DNA from: an uncultured Porphyromonadaceae bacterium
GTDB lineage: Bacteria; Bacteroidota; Bacteroidia; Bacteroidales; Muribaculaceae
NCBI GenBank assembly: GCA_947178215.1
Contig: CAMWXJ010000010.1
Location: 31,636 to 95,635 of the forward strand
Direction: 5' to 3'
Length of the DNA stretch: 64,000 bases
Shown: positions 16,608 through 25,763 of the stretch, in pieces
How positions within the stretch are numbered: position 1 is the first letter of the stretch
Layout: each line of letters starts with the position of its first letter
The notes under the pieces: model-generated
The model's input: only the letters and a program-made list of their open reading frames with translations
Databases searched by the model: none
What the model was told of the DNA's origin: nothing
Position numbers and translations under genes: made by a program

Positions 16608-18088
16608 GATTTACGGAGTTTTGACAAGTGTGGAAGAGGTATATGCTCGAATTTTACGGCGGCTCCGACGAAGCCGGCCAGGAGGATGGTGCGCACGCTG
16701 AGGTCAATAGCCTCATGGCCGGTGGCGACGGCGACGCTCAGGCCGTAGAGGGCCATGGCGGCGAGGAAATAGAGGCACAGACGCCCCGTGGCATACGGGA
16801 TAGGCATCTTGCGGCGTCCTATGGCCCACGAAGTTACCATCATGACGGTGTAGCAGGCGAGGGCGGCCCATGCGCAGCCCATGTAGCCCATTGAGGGCAC
16901 GAGCAGGAAGTTGAGCGCGAGGGTCACGGCGAGGCCCAGCAGCGAGAACCATGTGCCCCAGATAGTGCGGTCGGTGAGCTTGTACCAGAGCGAGAGGTTG
17001 AAGAAGATGCCGAAAAAGAGTTCGGCAATCATGATTATCGGCACCACTTTCAGGCCTGAGAAGTAGCTCGGGGCGATGAAGTAGCGCAATACCGGGAGAT
17101 AGAACATCACGCCGAGGAAAATCACCAGTCCGAAGATGATGAAATAGCGCATGGCGTCGGCATATTTGCGGGTCGAGCCAGCCTCTTTGTCGCGGGCGAA
17201 GATAAACGGCTCGTAGGCGAAGCGGAAAGCCTGGGTAAACATCACCATGACTATGGCTATCTTGTAGTTGGCGCCGTAGATGCCCACTTGGGACATGGCC
17301 GTGGTCTTGTCGGCTACGAGGTAGGGGAGCATCAGCTTGTCGATGGTCTGGTTCATGATGCCGGCGATGCCGAGTATGAGCAGCGGGAACGAGTAGCTTA
17401 CCATCTCGCGCCAGAGTGCGGCGTTGAAGCGCCAGCGGAAGCCGGTGAGGTCGGGGATAAGAAGCAGTGTCACCACAGCCGAACTGATAAGGTTGCTCAG
17501 GAATATGTAGCCGATGCCGAAGCCGGGGTCGTAGAACCAGTCGACCCACGAGGGCGCCATTGCCATGAGCCAGGGGCATATGAGGATGAAGAAGAGGTTG
17601 AAGCCTATGTTGAGGGCTATGCCGAGCAGTTTCAGGGCCGCGAAGCGCATGGGGCGGTGACGGTAGCGGAGGTAGCAGAACGGTATGGCCGAGAAGGCGT
17701 CAAAAGCGAGCACCAGCGCCATCATGGCCGCATAGGAGGGGTGGGAGGGGCAGTGAAGCAACCGGGCTACCGGATTGACGAACACCAGCGCGAGGACGAG
17801 AAACAGCGTCGAGCTTACGCCGAGCGAGATGAGGGTCGTGGAGTAGACCTCCATAGGGTCCTTGTAGCGGTCGTGGTTGGCGAAACGGAAAAATCCGGTC
17901 TCCATGCCGTAGATGAGTATCAGCAGCGCGAGAGCCGTAAAGGAGTAGACGTAGGTCACCACGCCGTACTCCGTGTCGGGAAACACCGTGGTGTAGAGCG
18001 GCACCAGACACCAGTTGAGGAAGCGGCCTATGATGCTGCTCGCACCATATACCACAGTGTCTTTGGCAAGGCTTTTGATAGCTCCCAT
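16604..18088 (-). CDS. Wzx/MATE-type oligosaccharide flippase
   Basis: A 494-aa inner-membrane protein with about 12-14 hydrophobic segments, starting KDTVVYGASSIIGRFLNWCLVPLY, the usual opening of polysaccharide export flippases (MOP superfamily). It probably flips undecaprenyl-linked oligosaccharides to the periplasm. It lies 86 bp downstream of ruvB and overlaps the DUF389 gene by 4 bp. Glycosyltransferases on both sides support an envelope role. Confidence 0.92.
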   Translation of the reverse strand: MGAIKSLAKDTVVYGASSIIGRFLNWCLVPLYTTVFPDTEYGVVTYVYSFTALALLILIYGMETGFFRFANHDRYKDPMEVYSTTLISLGVSSTLFLVLALVFVNPVARLLHCPSHPSYAAMMALVLAFDAFSAIPFCYLRYRHRPMRFAALKLLGIALNIGFNLFFILICPWLMAMAPSWVDWFYDPGFGIGYIFLSNLISSAVVTLLLIPDLTGFRWRFNAALWREMVSYSFPLLILGIAGIMNQTIDKLMLPYLVADKTTAMSQVGIYGANYKIAIVMVMFTQAFRFAYEPFIFARDKEAGSTRKYADAMRYFIIFGLVIFLGVMFYLPVLRYFIAPSYFSGLKVVPIIMIAELFFGIFFNLSLWYKLTDRTIWGTWFSLLGLAVTLALNFLLVPSMGYMGCAWAALACYTVMMVTSWAIGRRKMPIPYATGRLCLYFLAAMALYGLSVAVATGHEAIDLSVRTILLAGFVGAAVKFEHIPLPHLSKLRKS

Positions 18089-18174
18089 GAGGATTTGCGC
18101 CTGACTGTCACGGGCGCTCGTGAGTTAACGTGAAGTAATGCGGTGAATGAAATGGTTGTGGCAGGGAATAAACG

Positions 18175-19239
18175 TCATTCAAAGAGGCCGCCGTAGTAAT
18201 CGCGTTTGTCGCCGCCGGCAAGGTGGGTCCACGCCAGTTCGGTGACCTCGCGGCCTCTCGGTGTACGATTAATAAAACCCTCTTTGATGAGAAAAGGTTC
18301 GTAGACCTCTTCGATTGTGCCGGGGTCCTCGCCGAGAGCGGTGGCGATGGTGGAGAGGCCCACCGGTCCGCCCTTGAACTTGGTGATGATGGTGCGGAGG
18401 ATTTTGTTGTCGGTCTCGTCGAGTCCGTAGCGGTCGATTTTGAGCGCTTCGAGCGCGAAGCGCGCTATGTCTATGTCGATGCTGCCGGAGCCTTTGACCT
18501 GGGCGAAGTCGCGCACGCGGCGCAGCAGGGCGTTGGCTATTCGCGGCGTGCCGCGCGAGCGCATGGCTATCTCGTGTGACGCCTCTCCGGAGCAGCGCAC
18601 GCGAAGCAGCGACGCTGAGCGCAGGATGATTCGTTCAAGTGTCTCATGGTCGTAGTATTCGAGCGAGCAGTTGATGCCGAAGCGGGCGCGCATTGGCGAG
18701 GTGAGCAGGCCTGAGCGGGTGGTGGCGCCAACGAGGGTGAACGGGCTGAGGGCGAGCTGCACCGATCGGGCGCCGGGGCCTTTGTCAATCATGATGTCGA
18801 TGCGGAAGTCCTCCATGGCGGGATAGAGGTACTCCTCCACCACCGGGCTGAGACGGTGTATCTCGTCGATGAACAGCACGTCGTTGGGCTCGAGCGAGGT
18901 AAGTATGCCGGCCAGGTCGCCCGGCTTGTCGAGCACCGGGCCGGAGGTGACTTTGAAGCCTACGCCGAGTTCGTTGGCGATGATGTTGCTGAGCGTGGTC
19001 TTGCCGAGGCCGGGAGGGCCGTAGAGGAGGGTATGGTCGAGCGGCTCGCCGCGCATGCGCGCGGCGGCGACAAAGATACGGAGGTTTTCCACCACCTTGC
19101 TTTGACCGCGGAAGTCGTCGAAGCGTGCGGGGCGCAGCGCCTTGTCCTGGTCACGGTCGGCGGGGGCGGGTTCTTCGGCGCGTATGTCAAACGGGTCGGC
19201 CAGGGGGGCCTCCTCCTCTTGTTTCTTTTTCTTGCTCAT
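18175..19239 (-). CDS. ruvB: Holliday junction branch-migration helicase RuvB
   Basis: Hexameric AAA+ motor that works with RuvA and RuvC on recombination intermediates. The start is the ATG at 19239 ([10 protein letters not shown]), giving 354 aa; the frame is open further upstream, but that part lies inside the GT9 gene. Walker [14 protein letters not shown], Walker [13 protein letters not shown], sensor [18 protein letters not shown] and the C-terminal winged helix ([22 protein letters not shown]) are present. The N-terminus has a Lys/Glu-rich extension before the conserved [12 protein letters not shown]. The start overlaps the GT9 stop by ATGA, so this repair gene is translationally coupled to an envelope gene. 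Confidence 0.97.
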   Translation of the reverse strand: MSKKKKQEEEAPLADPFDIRAEEPAPADRDQDKALRPARFDDFRGQSKVVENLRIFVAAARMRGEPLDHTLLYGPPGLGKTTLSNIIANELGVGFKVTSGPVLDKPGDLAGILTSLEPNDVLFIDEIHRLSPVVEEYLYPAMEDFRIDIMIDKGPGARSVQLALSPFTLVGATTRSGLLTSPMRARFGINCSLEYYDHETLERIILRSASLLRVRCSGEASHEIAMRSRGTPRIANALLRRVRDFAQVKGSGSIDIDIARFALEALKIDRYGLDETDNKILRTIITKFKGGPVGLSTIATALGEDPGTIEEVYEPFLIKEGFINRTPRGREVTELAWTHLAGGDKRDYYGGLFE

Positions 19240-20273
19240 CGTGGTGGAAGTGTGGAGAGTGTGATGCGGGCCACGGCCTCTGGGGCTATCGACCCGATAC
19301 AGGGATATGTTCCGTCGTCGCTCACCCGACACGGGCGGTTGCCGTAAATCGAGCATGGGCGGCACGGCATTGTGGTCTGGACGCGCAGGCGGTCAGGCGA
19401 GGTGGTGCCGGCAAATCCGGCGTAGGGGTGTGTCGGACCCCACAGGCTCACCACCGGCACGCCGTGAAGTGCGGCGAGGTGCATGTTGCCGGAGTCCATG
19501 CTCACCATGACGTGGAGCGTCGCCATGAGGTCGAGCTCGCCTGCGAGGCCGCCTGGTAGGCCGAGCGTCGGCACCACCGTGTCGCCCTCGGCGGCAATGG
19601 CGCTGACGCGCTCTGTCTCTTCGCCGGGGGCGCAGAACCAGTAGATGCGGGCGTCGGGACGCTCAGCGCGTATCATAGCGGCGGCCTGAGCCATTTTGCC
19701 GAGTGGATAAGCTTTGCCCTGATGAGCGGCAAAGGGAGCGATGCCTATGCGCGGCTTGCTGTCGACGGGATGCGCCGGCCCGAGCGGTGCGGGCACCGGT
19801 ATGCCCGGGTCGAACCCTATTCGCGCCAGGGTGTCGGCGTAGCGGCTCGGGATGCTGACAAGCTGCTCGCGGCGTGTGCCGCTCACAAGGGCCTTTTTGT
19901 CAGCGCGCCCTTTGTCGATAGTGGCTACTGGTATGCCGGCGAGGCGCATCAGTGAGCGAATCACGCGGGTGCGTATCACGTCGTGCAGATCGGCCACGGC
20001 CGCAGGGCGGTATTTGTGGCGCAGCTCTCGTGCGAGCCGCAGGAGACCGCCAAGACCTTTGTAGCTTTTGAGATCGACGCTTTCGACCTCAACCTCAGGT
20101 GGAAAGAAAGGCGCGAAGCATCCGCGCGTCACCACTACGAAACGTGCCGACGGGTGCCGCCGTGCGGCGGCTGTCACCACCGGCGATGTCATGGCTACGT
20201 CGCCCAGCGCCGAGAAGCGCAGGATGAGCACCACAGGGCGCCGGTCGTCGGAGCCGTTGGCATGCGCTGTCAT
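19236..20273 (-). CDS. Family 9 (heptosyltransferase-like) glycosyltransferase
   Basis: 345 aa. Hallmarks are the N-terminal [17 protein letters not shown] and the C-terminal [28 protein letters not shown], the ADP-heptose-binding region of GT9 enzymes. It probably transfers heptose or a related sugar to lipid A-core in the inner leaflet. It overlaps the upstream DUF4254 gene by 4 bp (20270-20273) and the downstream ruvB start. A GT9 gene beside DUF4254 is a familiar Bacteroidetes pairing. Confidence 0.94.
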   Translation of the reverse strand: MTAHANGSDDRRPVVLILRFSALGDVAMTSPVVTAAARRHPSARFVVVTRGCFAPFFPPEVEVESVDLKSYKGLGGLLRLARELRHKYRPAAVADLHDVIRTRVIRSLMRLAGIPVATIDKGRADKKALVSGTRREQLVSIPSRYADTLARIGFDPGIPVPAPLGPAHPVDSKPRIGIAPFAAHQGKAYPLGKMAQAAAMIRAERPDARIYWFCAPGEETERVSAIAAEGDTVVPTLGLPGGLAGELDLMATLHVMVSMDSGNMHLAALHGVPVVSLWGPTHPYAGFAGTTSPDRLRVQTTMPCRPCSIYGNRPCRVSDDGTYPCIGSIAPEAVARITLSTLPPR

Positions 20274-20872
20274 TTATTGTATAATACGGGGTTGGTGGCC
20301 GGGTCGTTGTACATCTTCATCTGGCGGTACACCTTCATGTACTTGCGTCCGGCGGCAATGTCGTCGAGCAGGGTGTCGATGGCTGCGGTAAGGTCGGCGC
20401 GCTGCTCTTCGAGCACGGCGAGTTTGGCGGCGCAACGGGTGCGGTGGCCGGCGTCGGCGTCAGGACGGTCGACCTCGGCTTTCATGTGGTAGATTTTGAG
20501 GGCGAGGATGCTCAGGCGGTCGAGAGCCCACGCGGGGCTTTCGGTGTTGATTGTGGCATCGGGCGTTGGCTGCACTTCGGCGTAGAGGTTGCGGAAGTAG
20601 GTGTCAAGGTCTTCGACCATGTCGGTGCGCACCTGGTTGGAGCTGTCGATGCGGCGTTTGAGCGCGAGTGCCTCCACGGGGTTAATCTGCGGGTCGCGGA
20701 TTATGTCTTCGAGGTGCCACTGCACTGCGTCAACGCGGTTTTTCTCAGCGAGAAGCGCTTCGACCGACCCTTTGGCGTAAGGATTGGAAAATTCCGAGTC
20801 GACATCGTCGGCAATATGGTAGTCGGCTGTCACGGCCTCAAATATATCGTAAGCTTTGGCGGCAAAATGCAT
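20270..20872 (-). CDS. DUF4254 protein
   Basis: A 200-aa cytoplasmic, mostly helical protein with no signal peptide. Conserved-looking parts include the Trp-containing QWHLEDIIRDP (about 52-62), LKRRIDSSNQVRTDMVEDLD (about 72-91) and ESPAWALDRLSILALKIYHM. The function is unknown; its regular position beside heptosyltransferase-like genes suggests a link to LPS core assembly. It is the first gene of the leftward envelope/ruvB operon and has a consensus-spaced promoter. Confidence 0.88.
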   Translation of the reverse strand: MHFAAKAYDIFEAVTADYHIADDVDSEFSNPYAKGSVEALLAEKNRVDAVQWHLEDIIRDPQINPVEALALKRRIDSSNQVRTDMVEDLDTYFRNLYAEVQPTPDATINTESPAWALDRLSILALKIYHMKAEVDRPDADAGHRTRCAAKLAVLEEQRADLTAAIDTLLDDIAAGRKYMKVYRQMKMYNDPATNPVLYNK

Positions 20873-20902
20873 GGCTTGTGTCTATGGTGTTTAAGTAATA
20901 TG

Positions 20903-20934
20903 CAAAGATAAGCCAAATCTCCCGACCCTGCAAA
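20903..20934 (-). promoter_or_regulatory. Promoter of the DUF4254-ruvB-glycan operon
   Basis: On the minus strand TATCTTTG (20903-20910) with TTTG at 20931-20934 and 20 bp between. The predicted start is near 20896, about 24 nt before the DUF4254 ATG. It may drive all seven genes to 12691. Confidence 0.65.
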
Positions 20935-21005
20935 TAAGGCGTAGGCATCAGTGGCGCTGGTTGCGGCTTAAATAATGTTATGCAAGATATGGTTTCCGTG
21001 CGCGA

Positions 21006-21039
21006 TTGTATAAATATTCAGATAAAATCCTTAAATTTG
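21006..21039 (+). promoter_or_regulatory. Probable promoter of the GH109 gene
   Basis: TAAATTTG at 21032-21039 fits the -7 box; TTG at 21006-21008 is 23 bp upstream, slightly too far. The leader would be about 45 nt. Confidence 0.45.
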
Positions 21040-21089
21040 CAGACAAATAAAATCTAACTCCATACCAAAACTAATCATCTATCCAGTTT

Positions 21090-22745
21090 ATGAAGATTAA
21101 CTTGAAGCCGATGATGCTGGCGCTCGCCGCCACTATGGCTGTGGCCGCTCCTATGGCGGCACAATCCTTGTCACCGTCGACCAAGACCCATTGGGAAAAA
21201 GGAACTCTGGTAGTAGAGACTCCGGAGCGCCCTGCCGGTCAGCAACATGTGCTCGGCCTCACAGTGCCCAAAATGGAAAAGGTACGCGTAGCGTTTGTGG
21301 GTCTCGGTATGCGTGGTCCCGGCGCCGTCAACCGCTTCGCCCATATACCCGGCGTTGAAGTCGTGGCTCTTTGCGACTACGAGCCGGAGCGTGCCGAAAA
21401 CGCACAGAAATATCTCCGCAAGGCCGGTCTTGCCCCCGCCGATGTATACTCGGGCGAGAATGGCTATGAAGAGATTTGCAAGCGCCCCGACGTGGACCTC
21501 GTGTATGTGGCCACCGACTGGGACCACCACTTCCCCGTGGCAAAGTGCGCTCTCGAAAATGGCAAGAACACCGCCATCGAGGTGCCCTCGGCTATGAACC
21601 TCGAACAGTGCTGGGAGCTTATCGACCTCAGCGAGAAGAACCGCAAGCACTGCATGATTCTCGAAAACTGCTGCTATGACTACTACGAGCTCAACGCTCT
21701 CGCCATGGCTCAGGCCGGTGTGTTCGGCGAAGTGCTCCGTGCCGAAGGCGCCTATATCCACAACCTCGACGACTTCTGGGACTACTATTGGAAAAATCCC
21801 GCTGACGACCCCGACGGTCTCGGCTGGCGCATGAAGTACAATATGGAGAACCGCGGCGACCTTTACGCTACCCACGGCCTCGGCCCGGTGGCACAGTGCC
21901 TTGACATCCACCGCGGCGACCGCTTCAAAACTCTCGTTGCCATGGACACCAAGTCGGTACACGGCAAGGAATATGTCGAGAAAAAGACCGGCAAGCCCTG
22001 CAACGACTACCGCAACGGCGACCACACCACCACTCTCATGCGCACCGAAAACGGCAAGGTGGTGGAGATTCAGCACAACGTGATGAACCCCCAGCCCTAC
22101 AACCGTCTGTTCAAGCTTACCGGTACCAAGGGCTATGCTACAAAATATCCCACCGAAGAGATTTCTCTCGACAAGAGCCAGCTTGAAGCAAGCGGCGTGC
22201 AGCCCGAAGTCGACAATCTGTCGAGCCACGGCTTCCTCCCCAAGGCCGAGTACGAGGCTCTCGTGAAGAAATATTATCACCCGATTCTCACCAAGTACGG
22301 CGAGCTCGGCCGCGAAATGGGCCACGGCGGCATGGACTACATCATGGACGCCCGTATGGTGTACTGCCTCCAGAACGGTCTGCCCCTCGACATGGACGTG
22401 TATGACCTCGCTGAATGGTGCTCGCTCGGCGAGCTCGGTGCCCTCTCCATGGACAACAACTGCGCTGCCGTGACTTTCCCCGACTTCACCCGCGGTCACT
22501 GGAACGACACTAAGGGCTACAAGCATGCCTACGCCGCTCCCGCCGACGAGGAGGCCGCCGACGCTGCCGCACGCGCCTACACCGCCGCTCAGAAGACAGC
22601 CGTAGCCGACTGCAAGCTCTGGGACCTCTACGATGCCGTGCAGAAGGCTGAGACTCCTTCCGCAAAGGCTAAGGCCGAAAAGAACTACCGCAAGGCCGTA
22701 GCCAAGGCCGACAAGCAGATTGACAAGATTCTCGCCGGCAAGTAA
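21090..22745 (+). CDS. GH109-type glycosidase (alpha-N-acetylgalactosaminidase family), exported
   Basis: 551 aa with a signal peptide (about 1-24, ending MAAQS). The NAD-binding Rossmann motif is VAFVGLGMRGPGAVNRF (about 67-83), followed by VDLVYVATDWDHHF and EVPSAMNLEQCWEL. YATHGLGPVAQCLDIHRGD (about 257-275) matches the GH109 active-site region. GH109 enzymes use bound NAD+ to cleave alpha-GalNAc, as on blood group A and mucin O-glycans. The C-terminal 60 residues are Ala/Lys-rich and helical. It stands alone between its promoter and a strong terminator. The exact substrate is by family only. Confidence 0.88.
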   Translation: MKINLKPMMLALAATMAVAAPMAAQSLSPSTKTHWEKGTLVVETPERPAGQQHVLGLTVPKMEKVRVAFVGLGMRGPGAVNRFAHIPGVEVVALCDYEPERAENAQKYLRKAGLAPADVYSGENGYEEICKRPDVDLVYVATDWDHHFPVAKCALENGKNTAIEVPSAMNLEQCWELIDLSEKNRKHCMILENCCYDYYELNALAMAQAGVFGEVLRAEGAYIHNLDDFWDYYWKNPADDPDGLGWRMKYNMENRGDLYATHGLGPVAQCLDIHRGDRFKTLVAMDTKSVHGKEYVEKKTGKPCNDYRNGDHTTTLMRTENGKVVEIQHNVMNPQPYNRLFKLTGTKGYATKYPTEEISLDKSQLEASGVQPEVDNLSSHGFLPKAEYEALVKKYYHPILTKYGELGREMGHGGMDYIMDARMVYCLQNGLPLDMDVYDLAEWCSLGELGALSMDNNCAAVTFPDFTRGHWNDTKGYKHAYAAPADEEAADAAARAYTAAQKTAVADCKLWDLYDAVQKAETPSAKAKAEKNYRKAVAKADKQIDKILAGK

Positions 22746-22780
22746 TCGCCCGCCGGCCTAATCGGTCAACAAATAAAAGC

Positions 22781-22834
22781 AGACACTGCACTCAGCGAGG
22801 TAACGCCCTCGGGAGTGCAGTGTCTCTGTTTTTT
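22781..22834 (+). terminator. Strong terminator after GH109
   Basis: Perfect 13-bp stem AGACACTGCACTC / GAGTGCAGTGTCT (22781-22793 with 22813-22825), an inner mini-stem, then TTTTTT (22829-22834). Confidence 0.9.
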
Positions 22835-22858
22835 GCTGTGATGGTGATGAGGCGGAGA

Positions 22859-25054
22859 TCAGCGGCGTGCGGATAGCGTGCGTTCGCCGAGATATACGGC
22901 GAGGGTCTTGCGCACTTCGCTCAGCTGCTGCATCTGCTGCATAAGTTCCATTTGCGCCGAGGGTGTGGCGGCGGGATCGGCAAGGCGGCGTGCCATGTCG
23001 CGCAGCTGGAGTTCGAGCAGGGTGTATTTGAGCTCGTAGACAGCGCGGGGCACAAGCGTTTTCAGTCGTTCACGCTCCGTCTCCACGTGGGCGTATTTGG
23101 TGTGAATCTTGCTCAGCTGGTGCCGGTCGGCGGCGAGGTCGTTGGCGAGTGTGCGCACGGAGTCGTCGGGGCTCGATGTGAGGATATGCTCGGCATACTG
23201 TGAGTCAAACCGGTCGAGGGCGTCCATGCGTTCGGCCTCCACGCGCTCCGACAATTCCTTTTCGGCGCGTTCGATCGCGGCTATCCCCTCGGCCGAGTGT
23301 CGGGTCATGATCTCCTCGCGTCCGGCCGCGAGCGACGCTGCTGCTCGGGCTTCGGCCTCGACCTCGGCGTTTAGGCGTGCCTCGCGGTGGTCGGCCACAA
23401 GGTCGAGGGCCGCAGTGAATAGATTGCGGATGTCGCTGTTTGCGAGGGTGATGTTGTCGCTTTCGAGTTCGAGGTTGATGTACTCCACTACGCTCTTCAT
23501 CTCGATGTTGCACTGCTCGTCAATCTCTACGGCAATACACGGCACCATGGCGTAACGCACCACATATCGCGCCAGTTCAAGCTCCACGGCTCGGAGCTCG
23601 GCAGCGTGTGGCGAGGGCGGCTCCGGGTCGGCGACCGACGCAGCCCCGGGAGCCACTGTCTGTGTGGCCGGGTCCTGCTGCGTGGGTGTGAGTGTGGCGC
23701 GGGCACGCTCACGCGCTTCCGCCTCGGCGTCGCTGCCCGCCTTCTCGGCGCGGAATTTGGCTACTTGGAGCGAAAGCACCTTTTCATCAAAAGCGAGACT
23801 GCGGGCGCAGTCGGTGATGTAGCTTGTGCGCAGTATCTCGTCGGGGATTACGGAAATGCTGCGGGCGATGTCGCTTATCACCCTGCTGCGGGCTATCGGG
23901 TCGTCGCCGGCATCGGCGAGCAGGATGCGTGTCTTGAAGCGGATGAAGTCGGTTTCGTTGTCGGCGATATATTGCTCCACCTCGGCCGAGGTGTGGCTCT
24001 GGGCGTAAGAATCGGGGTCTTCGCCCGGCGGCAGAAGCAGTATCTTTATCTTCATCCCCTCGGAGAGGAGCATATCGACCGAGCGGAGCGCCGCCTTGAT
24101 TCCCGCGGCGTCGGCGTCGTAGATTACCGTCACATTTTCGGTGAAGCGGTGGATAAGACGTATCTGGCCGTAGGTGAGCGACGTGCCCGATGAGGCTACC
24201 ACATTGTCGACGCCGCTCTGGTGCATCGAGATGACATCCATGTAGCCCTCGACGAGAATGCACTTGTCGCGGGCCACGATGCCTTTCTTGGCCTGATACA
24301 GGCCGTAGAGCTCGCGGCTCTTGGAGTATGCCTTGTTCTCGGGCGAGTTGACGTATTTGGCTATTTTTTTGTCGGTGCGCAGGGTGCGTCCGCCGAAAGC
24401 TACCGGCTTGCCCGATATGGTGAACACCGGATATATTACGCGCCCGCGAAAGCGGTCGCGCAGACCCGTGGCACCTTCCGGCTGATAGGCTATGCCCGAG
24501 GCCGTGATTTGCTCAACGCTGAATCCCGCTTTGAGCGCTTCCTGCGACATTAGGTCGCGCGAGTCGAGGGCGTAGCCGAGACGGAAGCGGGCTATCATCT
24601 CGTCGTTGATGCCGCGCTCGCGGAAATAGGCGAGACCCACGTTGCGCCCTTCGTCGGTTGTCGACATCCATTCGGTGAACTTGCCGAGGGCCCATTCGTT
24701 GGCTGCAAACACACCCTCGCGTTCGTCGGCGGCACGGCGTTCCTCGTCGGTCAGCTCCTCTTCCTTTATCTCGATGTTGTATTTGCGGGCGAGATAGCGC
24801 AGGGCCTCATTGTAGGTCATCTGCTCATGGAGCATGATGAAGTTTACGGGGCTGCCTCCCTGTCCGCACGAGAAGCATTTGCAGATGTTGCGCGTCTTGG
24901 AAACGGAAAACGACGGGGTGCGCTCGTTGTGGAACGGGCACAGGCCGATATATCCCGAACCCCTACGTTTGAGCTTGACGAAGTCGCTCACCACGTCGAC
25001 AATGTCGGCGGTGTCGAGGATACGCTGTACGGTTGCCCTGTCGATACGTTTCAT
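22859..25054 (-). CDS. dnaG: DNA primase DnaG
   Basis: Synthesises RNA primers at the replication fork. The start is the ATG at 25054 (MKRIDRATVQRILD), giving 731 aa. The CHC2 zinc site is CPFHNERTPSF with C39, H42, C60 and C63. The catalytic core begins with YPVFTISGKPVAFGGR, and the TOPRIM fold has ILVEGYMDVISMHQSGVDNVVASSGTSLT. A long, charged, coiled-coil-rich C-terminal region (about 430-731) is larger than the E. coli helicase-interaction domain, as is common in Bacteroidetes. A TAACTTTG -7-like box at 25063-25070 abuts the start, so the transcript may have almost no leader. Confidence 0.96.
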   Translation of the reverse strand: MKRIDRATVQRILDTADIVDVVSDFVKLKRRGSGYIGLCPFHNERTPSFSVSKTRNICKCFSCGQGGSPVNFIMLHEQMTYNEALRYLARKYNIEIKEEELTDEERRAADEREGVFAANEWALGKFTEWMSTTDEGRNVGLAYFRERGINDEMIARFRLGYALDSRDLMSQEALKAGFSVEQITASGIAYQPEGATGLRDRFRGRVIYPVFTISGKPVAFGGRTLRTDKKIAKYVNSPENKAYSKSRELYGLYQAKKGIVARDKCILVEGYMDVISMHQSGVDNVVASSGTSLTYGQIRLIHRFTENVTVIYDADAAGIKAALRSVDMLLSEGMKIKILLLPPGEDPDSYAQSHTSAEVEQYIADNETDFIRFKTRILLADAGDDPIARSRVISDIARSISVIPDEILRTSYITDCARSLAFDEKVLSLQVAKFRAEKAGSDAEAEARERARATLTPTQQDPATQTVAPGAASVADPEPPSPHAAELRAVELELARYVVRYAMVPCIAVEIDEQCNIEMKSVVEYINLELESDNITLANSDIRNLFTAALDLVADHREARLNAEVEAEARAAASLAAGREEIMTRHSAEGIAAIERAEKELSERVEAERMDALDRFDSQYAEHILTSSPDDSVRTLANDLAADRHQLSKIHTKYAHVETERERLKTLVPRAVYELKYTLLELQLRDMARRLADPAATPSAQMELMQQMQQLSEVRKTLAVYLGERTLSARR

Positions 25055-25120
25055 AATGATTGCAAAGTTACGCAATTTTTTTTATCGGCTCAGTCGCCTC
25101 CTTCATAGCTTCCGCGCGAT

Positions 25121-25140
25121 TATAAAAAAATAACAAAGAA
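25121..25140. repeat. 20-bp direct repeat, left copy
   Basis: TATAAAAAAATAACAAAGAA, identical to 26574-26593. Together they bracket the AT-rich patch with the broken Abi gene, 1453 bp apart start to start. Confidence 0.8.
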
Positions 25141-25650
25141 AGAAATGTCTATGACACAAACGTGGTATTGAAAGAAATCCTGACCCCGAAAGAAATCAGC
25201 CGCCTTGCCACATTCATGTGTCAGCCCTTACATTCGCCAATGTCGATTATGAGAGTATGGTAATGAGGTTCAACCAGAAGAAAATCGCAGGGAGAAGCGC
25301 CCATGCCGCAGTTGTCACGCATCAACAAACTCGGCAAGGTGACTATCGATGCTGATTGAAGCTGATATTCACCTGTGACATTTCTGACACTTTGGCTCTT
25401 TTGCTTGTGATCGAGTTGTATAGGCGGTCAGAAATGATTATTTTTGCAATAAGATTCAACGTCAGAACTTTTCGTGCAAGCGAGCACAGAGCGGAGTTTG
25501 CTCCAGCTATGCCGAACGCAGCCGAGAATGGGAAAGCCAATGTTTTAGTTTCATTTTGACGTGGATTTAGTGGTTGGACATCGGGAGGGAACCCCGCTGT
25601 CCTTTTTCTCACTGTTGCCCAATCCGATGAAAATGATTATCTATGCATAT

Positions 25651-25692
25651 AAAAACTAAACCCGATAGCTTGACGAGTCAGGGGCTACCGGG
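25651..25692 (-). terminator. Terminator-like hairpin, leftward
   Basis: CCCGATAGC (25661-25669) pairs with GCTACCGGG (25684-25692) with one mismatch. On the minus strand it is followed by TTTAGTTTTT. The gene or RNA it ends is not evident. Confidence 0.5.
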
Positions 25693-25763
25693 AATCAACA
25701 CTGCAAAAGTAGTGCTTTCTTTTGATTAAAACAATTTTTGGCTCATAAAAGATTGTAAAACAA

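Larger units (their letters stand above)
25055..25763. other. Gene-free AT-rich accessory region upstream of dnaG
   Basis: 709 bp. It contains the dnaG start-proximal -7 box, the first copy of the 20-bp direct repeat (25121-25140), and short open stretches at 25160-25330 that look like debris with no recognisable family. A structured noncoding segment follows (25340-25560; inverted repeat CATTTCTGAC / GTCAGAAATG at 25379-25388 and 25437-25446), then a leftward terminator-like hairpin (25651-25692). The 89-codon minus-strand ORF over the structured segment has no domain I can support. Confidence 0.6.

Noticed and set aside
21171..22526. 451-codon ORF antisense to GH109
   Set aside because: Val/His/Ala-rich translation with no motif, exactly opposite a gene with clear GH109 motifs; explained by GC-rich codon use.
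25343..25612. 89-codon minus-strand ORF in the accessory patch
   Set aside because: No start context, no domain, overlaps inverted repeats; more likely part of a noncoding element.
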